From NCBI RefSeq assembly GCF_000024545.1, contig NC_013947.1:4588001-4652000 (forward strand): a DNA stretch of 64,000 nucleotides. Reading direction: 5' to 3'. The DNA is from Stackebrandtia nassauensis DSM 44728. GTDB taxonomy: Bacteria > Actinomycetota > Actinomycetes > Mycobacteriales > Micromonosporaceae. This document shows, one piece after another, positions 60,298 through 64,000 of this stretch (positions within the stretch are counted from its first letter, which is position 1; the number at the start of each line of letters is the position of its first letter). Under the pieces are notes generated by a model that ran no database searches, was not told the DNA's origin, and saw nothing but the letters and a program-made list of their open reading frames with translations. Both the position numbers and the translations under genes were made by a program.

Positions 60298-61845
60298 TCA
60301 GCGTCCCAGCTTGGCCTTGTGGAAGCCGTACGCGAAGTAGACCACCAGTCCCAGCACCATCCAGCCGATGAACCGCAGCCAGGTCAGGACGCTGAGGTTG
60401 ACCATCAGCCACAGGCAGGCCAGCACCGCCACGATCGGCAGCACCGGGACCCCGGGAGCCCGGAAGCCGCGTTGCAGGTCGGGCCGTTTGGCCCGCAGCA
60501 CGATCACGCCGATGGACACCAGCACGAACGCGAACAGGGTGCCGACGTTGACCATCTCCTCCAGCCGGTCGATCGGCAGGAAACCGGCGAGCACCGCCAC
60601 CAGGATGCCGATGCCGACGGTCAGCCGCACCGGGGTGCCGCGTTTGCCGGTGATGGACCAGCCGCCGGGCAAGAGCCGGTCGCGCGACATGGCGAAGGAC
60701 ACCCGGATCTGGCCGAGCATCAGTACGAGCACCACCGTCGTCAGTCCGGCCAGGGCCCCGAAGGCGATGATGCTGGCCGCCCAGTCCACGCCCAGCGACG
60801 TGAAGGCCGTGGCCAGGTTGGCGCGGATCGGTTCGCCGGTCTCGGGGTCGACCTTGGTGGCCAGTTCGGTGTACTTCTGCATGCCGGTCATGACCAGGGC
60901 GGTGCCGATGTACAGCACCGTCACGATGGCCAGCGAGCCCAGGATGCCGCGCGGCATGTCGCGCTGCGGGTTGCGGGTCTCCTCGGCGGTGGTGGCGACG
61001 ATGTCGAAGCCGATGAACGCGAAGAACACGATCGAGGCGCCCGCCAGCACGCCGAACCAGCCGTACTTGGCGCCGACGTCGCCGAGGACGGTGGCGAACA
61101 GGGTGGAGTCCAGGCCGCTGACGCCCGCCTCGGCGGGCTGGGAGGGCGGCACGAACGGGACGTAGTTGCTGGGCGTGATGTAGAAGGCGCCCACGACGAT
61201 GACCAGCAGCACCACGCTGACCTTGATCGCGGTGATGACGGCGGAGACCTTGGCCGACAGGTTGATCCCGGCGGCCAGGACCGTGGTGAGGGCGGCGATG
61301 AGCAGCAGCGCGCCCCAGTCGACCGAGACACCCGCGACCACGACGGTGGTGTGCAGTTTCGCGCCCAGTTGGGCGGCGGCCTCGACGAGGTACAGCGACC
61401 AGCCCTTGGCGACGGCGCCCGCGGCCACCGAGAACTCCAGTACCAGGTCCCAGCCGATGATCCAGGCGATGAACTCGCCGAACACGGCGTAGGAGTAGGT
61501 GTAGGCGCTGCCCGCGACCGGGACGCTGGAGGCGAACTCGGCGTAGCACAGCGCGGCCAGGCCGCAGGCGATCGCGGCGATGATGAAGGCGATGATCACC
61601 GCGGGCCCGGCGCGGTCTCCGGCGGTGCTGGCGGCCAGCGTGAACACGCCCGCCCCGATGACGACGGCGACACCGAAGACGGTCAGGTCCCAGGGACCGA
61701 GCGTGCGCTTCAGCCGGTGGCCGGGCTCGTCGGTGTCGGCGATCGACTGCTCGATCGTCTTGGTCTGCCACAGCCGTGAACCCGCCACGCGGAAACCTCG
61801 CCTTCCAGTGTGGTCATCCGGTAACAAATCCGGAATGCCGGACAT
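60298..61845 (-). CDS. APC-family cationic amino acid permease (YhdG-like)
   Basis: A 515-residue amino acid transporter with 12-14 helices: LGPWDLTVFGVAVVIGAGVFTLAAS, GSAYTYSYAVFGEFIAWIIGWDLVLEF, and FIGFDIVATTAEETRNPQRDMPRGI as in CAT-type permeases. ATG at 61845 follows CATAAT (61857-61852) by 6 nt, a good leaderless start. However, the frame continues upstream without a stop into a signal-peptidase-like domain, so a fused 686-residue product is also possible. Confidence 0.9.
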   Translation of the reverse strand: MSGIPDLLPDDHTGRRGFRVAGSRLWQTKTIEQSIADTDEPGHRLKRTLGPWDLTVFGVAVVIGAGVFTLAASTAGDRAGPAVIIAFIIAAIACGLAALCYAEFASSVPVAGSAYTYSYAVFGEFIAWIIGWDLVLEFSVAAGAVAKGWSLYLVEAAAQLGAKLHTTVVVAGVSVDWGALLLIAALTTVLAAGINLSAKVSAVITAIKVSVVLLVIVVGAFYITPSNYVPFVPPSQPAEAGVSGLDSTLFATVLGDVGAKYGWFGVLAGASIVFFAFIGFDIVATTAEETRNPQRDMPRGILGSLAIVTVLYIGTALVMTGMQKYTELATKVDPETGEPIRANLATAFTSLGVDWAASIIAFGALAGLTTVVLVLMLGQIRVSFAMSRDRLLPGGWSITGKRGTPVRLTVGIGILVAVLAGFLPIDRLEEMVNVGTLFAFVLVSIGVIVLRAKRPDLQRGFRAPGVPVLPIVAVLACLWLMVNLSVLTWLRFIGWMVLGLVVYFAYGFHKAKLGR

Positions 61846-61861
61846 GCGGCGATTATGCCGC
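61846..61861. promoter_or_regulatory. Permease -10 region in an inverted repeat
   Basis: GCGGC-GATTAT-GCCGC (plus strand) is a 5-6-5 inverted repeat with CATAAT on the minus strand at its centre, just before the permease ATG. It may be an operator on the promoter. Confidence 0.4.
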
Positions 61862-62358
61862 ACGGTCGACGAGGGTAATGGACGATCTTCGATTCCCGCG
61901 CGCCACCCGCCGGGCAGCCGCACCTCGACGCCGAGCACCTGGTCAAGCGGACACGGACCGTACTGTTTGGAGTCGACGCTGTGCGGGTGGTCACCCAGCA
62001 CGACCACGTGCCCGTGCGGGACCACCCCACCGCGCCGCATCGCGGCCGGATACCACTCCCCGGCCACGGCCGCGACCCGCTTCACAAACCGATCCGCCAC
62101 CGACAGGTCGGTGTCCAGCACGGCGCCCGCGGTCCAGCCGGTGATCTCGTCCGGACGGGCGACCACGACCAGCACCCCGGCCCGCAGCCCCCGCACCCCG
62201 CGCCGCATCAACACCCGATCCCCGGGCTCCAGCGCGGGGCTCATGCTGTGCCCCTCCACGGTGACGGCGAACAGATGGCGACGGGCCCACACCGCGCCCG
62301 CCCCGACGACACCCGCCGCCGCGATGGCGGCGGCGAGTGTCCAGTGTCGAAGCCGCAT
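61846..62358 (-). CDS. S26-type signal-peptidase-like domain, in frame with the permease
   Basis: A 171-residue segment starting at ATG 62358 with one N-terminal membrane helix (HWTLAAAIAAAGVVGAGAVWA). The catalytic Ser is in VEGHSMSPALEPGDRVLMRRG, the Lys in DRFVKRVAAVAGEWYP, and VVVLGDHPHSVDSKQYGPCPLDQVLGVEVRLPG is the C-terminal box, so the Ser-Lys dyad of type I signal peptidases is complete. No stop codon separates it from the permease. The end given is where the permease start lies; the true protein either reads through as a fusion or the boundary has been altered. Confidence 0.7.
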
Positions 62359-62388
62359 GAGGCCGGATGCTACCGCCCGCCCGGCCAC

Positions 62389-62804
62389 AAACCAGGCCGG
62401 GCCGCGGCAACGGTCACCCGCGTCACGGCACTCAGCCGAGCCCGAGCCGTGGCGCGGTCAGCTGCGCCAGCGGCACTCGGCCACCAGCCGCCGCCGGAAC
62501 ACGGCCGCCGTCACGGCGCTCGGCAGCGCTGCTCGGACGCCAGCCGCCGACGGCCCCGGCCCGCGTCAGCCAGGCCAGCGGCGGCTCAGCGCTCGGCCAA
62601 ACGCCCCACGGCACGAGCCGCAGCGCGGCCAGCCGCGCTAGCGGCGGCCGTCGCCCCGGCCCGGGCCAGCGTTAGCTCAGCAGCCAGACGCCGCGCGCCC
62701 GGTCGGCCATTGCAGCGGCGCTCAGCAGCCAGCCGTCGGCGGCCCCGGCCTACGCCAGCCGGGCCAGCGGCGGCCCAGCAACCGGTCGGCTGCACCGCTG
62801 CTGC
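62389..62804. repeat. 416-nt gene-free G/C-rich region with ~95-bp degenerate repeats
   Basis: Three diverged units share CCCCGGCC followed by GGGCCAGCG or similar, at about 62554, 62654 and 62743 (100- and 89-nt steps); the first and third are alike over about 60 nt (62539-62598 and 62728-62790). No convincing start, ribosome site or family is seen in any frame. Confidence 0.65.
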
Positions 62805-63089
62805 TCAGCCTCCCGCTACGGAGGGGAGGATGCGGACCTCGGTGCCGTCGGGGACCTTGGTGTCCACACCCGACAGGGTGCGGCACTCGTCGTCGCCGAT
62901 GAACACGTTGACGTAGCGCCGCACCTGGCCGCGCTCGTCGCGGACCCGGCGGCCCAGGCGCGGGTGGCGGCTGGCCACCGTGTCCAGGACCGCCCCGAGG
63001 GTGGCGTTCGCGTCGACCTCGACGTCGAGGCTCTTGGCCCCCTCGGCCTCGTTGCGCAGCGCTCCGGGGATGTAAACCGTCACGGCCAT
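62805..63089 (-). CDS. MoaD/ThiS-family sulfur carrier-like protein
   Basis: A 94-residue ubiquitin-fold protein: MAVTVYIPGALRNEAEGAKSLDVEVDANATLGAVLDTV, then VRRYVNVFIGDDECRTL and EVRILPSVAGG. The C-terminal GG is the thiocarboxylation site of MoaD/ThiS carriers. It lies 6 nt after the BNR-repeat gene on the same strand. A similar pair (carrier plus beta-propeller protein) is common in actinobacteria, but the pathway served is not known here. Confidence 0.85.
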   Translation of the reverse strand: MAVTVYIPGALRNEAEGAKSLDVEVDANATLGAVLDTVASRHPRLGRRVRDERGQVRRYVNVFIGDDECRTLSGVDTKVPDGTEVRILPSVAGG

Positions 63090-63095
63090 GGCGGT

Positions 63096-64000
63096 TCACA
63101 TCCGGGCGGCGCGCACGCACAGCACGTCCGGCAGGTGCGAGGCGGCCTGGACCCAGTTCTCGGAGTCCTCCGTGGAGACGAAGACGTCGCCGCAGCGGGT
63201 GCCGAAGTAGTAGCCGGGCACCTCGGCGGCGTCGGTGGCCGCCGCGTCGCGCAGCACGATGCCGAAGTACGGCTCGGTGGGCAGCCCCTGGCTGACCTCG
63301 CGCCAGGTCGAGCCCCCGTCGTCGCTGCGGTGCACCTGGAGCCGGTTGTCCGGCAGGAACCGGTTGGCGTCGGCGTGCACCGGGAAGCTCAGCACCGAGT
63401 CGGTGCGGTGCGGGTGGGCGACCATCGCGAAGCCGAAGTCGCACGGCAGCCCCTCCGCGATGGAGTTCCACTTGTGGCCGCCGTCGTCACTGCGGTAGAC
63501 CCCGCCGTGGTTCTGCAGGTAGAACCGGGACGGGTCGCCCGCGGCGCGCACCGCCTTGTGGACGCACTGCCCGAACTCCGGGTACGGCTCCGGGAAGAAG
63601 TCGGCGCGGATGCCCTGGCAGGTCGGGTTCCAGGACGCGCCGCCGTCCTCGGTCTGGTAGAAGCCGCCGGTGGACATCGCCACCGACATCTTCGCCGGGT
63701 CGGTCGGGTGCGGCATGATCGTGTGGATCGCCGCGCCGCCGAAGCCCGGGAACCATTCGGTCCGGTGTGGATGGTCCCACAGTCCCCGGTTGAGCTCGAA
63801 GGTCACGCCACCGTCGGTGGACTTGAACAGGCTGTGCGGTTCCCCCGAGGCGAACACGACGTCGGGTTCGGGCCCGAACCCGAACTGCCAGGCCCGCGCG
63901 AAGGCGGTGTCGGTGTCCTCCGGCAACGCGATCGGCGGCGCGTCGGCCGGTTCGCTCCAGGTCGCCCCGGCGTCGTCGGAATGCCAGACGCTGGGACCGA
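63096..64000 (-). CDS. BNR-repeat beta-propeller protein (partial at the window end)
   Basis: The 3' part (about 301 codons) of a gene whose start lies beyond 64000; the frame is open to the last base. It has repeated Asp-box motifs SDDAGATW, STDGGVTF, TEDGGASW, SDDGGHKW and SDDGGSTW, as in sialidase-like or Vps10-type propellers. No catalytic residues can be checked from a part. It is followed by the MoaD-like gene after 6 nt, so the two are in one operon. Confidence 0.85.
   Translation of the reverse strand, partial: GPSVWHSDDAGATWSEPADAPPIALPEDTDTAFARAWQFGFGPEPDVVFASGEPHSLFKSTDGGVTFELNRGLWDHPHRTEWFPGFGGAAIHTIMPHPTDPAKMSVAMSTGGFYQTEDGGASWNPTCQGIRADFFPEPYPEFGQCVHKAVRAAGDPSRFYLQNHGGVYRSDDGGHKWNSIAEGLPCDFGFAMVAHPHRTDSVLSFPVHADANRFLPDNRLQVHRSDDGGSTWREVSQGLPTEPYFGIVLRDAAATDAAEVPGYYFGTRCGDVFVSTEDSENWVQAASHLPDVLCVRAARM

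Noticed and set aside
58330-61779. A plus-strand open frame of about 1149 codons antisense to ilvD and the permease
   Set aside because: Composition is low-complexity His/Gly/Arg/Gln, and the opposite strand carries two certain genes; it is a by-product of high GC.
62389-62804. Possible small proteins in the repeat zone
   Set aside because: Only Ala/Arg/Pro-rich frames with repeated words and no ribosome-binding site or family.

Overview
The window is GC-rich DNA from a high-GC actinomycete. Evidence includes strong G/C bias at third codon positions, many TetR/AraC/XRE regulators, a DUF5753/DUF397 regulator pair, WXG/EspC-type (type VII secretion) proteins, an ECF sigma factor with a SnoaL-like tail, and the actinobacterial ilvBNC/serA genes. 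The set of families suggests a Glycomycetaceae-like organism (Stackebrandtia/Glycomyces), but that is a guess from memory and was not tested. No rRNA, tRNA, CRISPR array, insertion sequence or origin was found.

Layout. 0-8 kb: two P-loop resistance-like kinases, then TetR/MFS, AraC/VOC and TetR/NAD(P)-binding reductase pairs, and an ABC-2 exporter with a small XRE regulator. 8-14 kb: secreted enzymes (a GH-A-type glycosidase, a GH18 chitinase with a C-terminal chitin-binding domain, a subtilase) and a glutathionyl-hydroquinone-reductase-type GST. 14.3-17.2 kb: a lipoprotein, a WXG/RTX-like/M91 metalloprotease and its EspC-like partner. 17.2-20.7 kb: serA, a P450 and a LuxR-type regulator. 20.7-26.7 kb: a lower-GC accessory island with a zinc-ribbon operon, an XRE(DUF5753)-DUF397 pair, a second EspC-like/WXG-effector locus, a PhzF enzyme, and a DddA-like (SCP1.201) deaminase toxin with a candidate immunity gene. 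26.7-43.8 kb: MFS/TetR, APC permease/Lrp, a pair of unknown genes, three imine-reductase-like enzymes with HxlR and GlxA-type regulators, an alpha/beta hydrolase like haloacetate dehalogenases, two CGNR regulators, a PIG-L deacetylase and an MFS with a repeat-filled linker. 43.7-48.2 kb: a flavoprotein oxidoreductase, an ECF41/SigJ-type sigma factor and a five-gene Asp23/AmaP envelope operon. 48.2-50.2 kb: a Phd/Doc-like pair, AraC and VOC. 50.2-60.2 kb: branched-chain amino acid synthesis (ilvB-ilvN-ilvC with an upstream leader peptide and attenuator, and ilvD), a secreted tripeptidyl aminopeptidase and a GGDEF/EAL protein. 60.3-64 kb: an amino acid permease read in frame with a signal-peptidase-like domain, a repeat-rich non-coding stretch, a MoaD/ThiS-like protein and a BNR-repeat protein cut by the window end.

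How the genes work together. Most accessory genes sit as regulator-plus-enzyme or regulator-plus-transporter pairs, and several have visible inverted-repeat operators between divergent genes or at the regulator's own start. The strongest specialised systems are the type VII-like effectors (M91 protease, WXG protein, DddA-like deaminase plus immunity), the attenuated ilvBNC operon, and the sigma factor with a matching promoter in front of its neighbouring oxidoreductase. Several genes have a -10-like hexamer about 7 nt before the start codon, which suggests leaderless transcripts.
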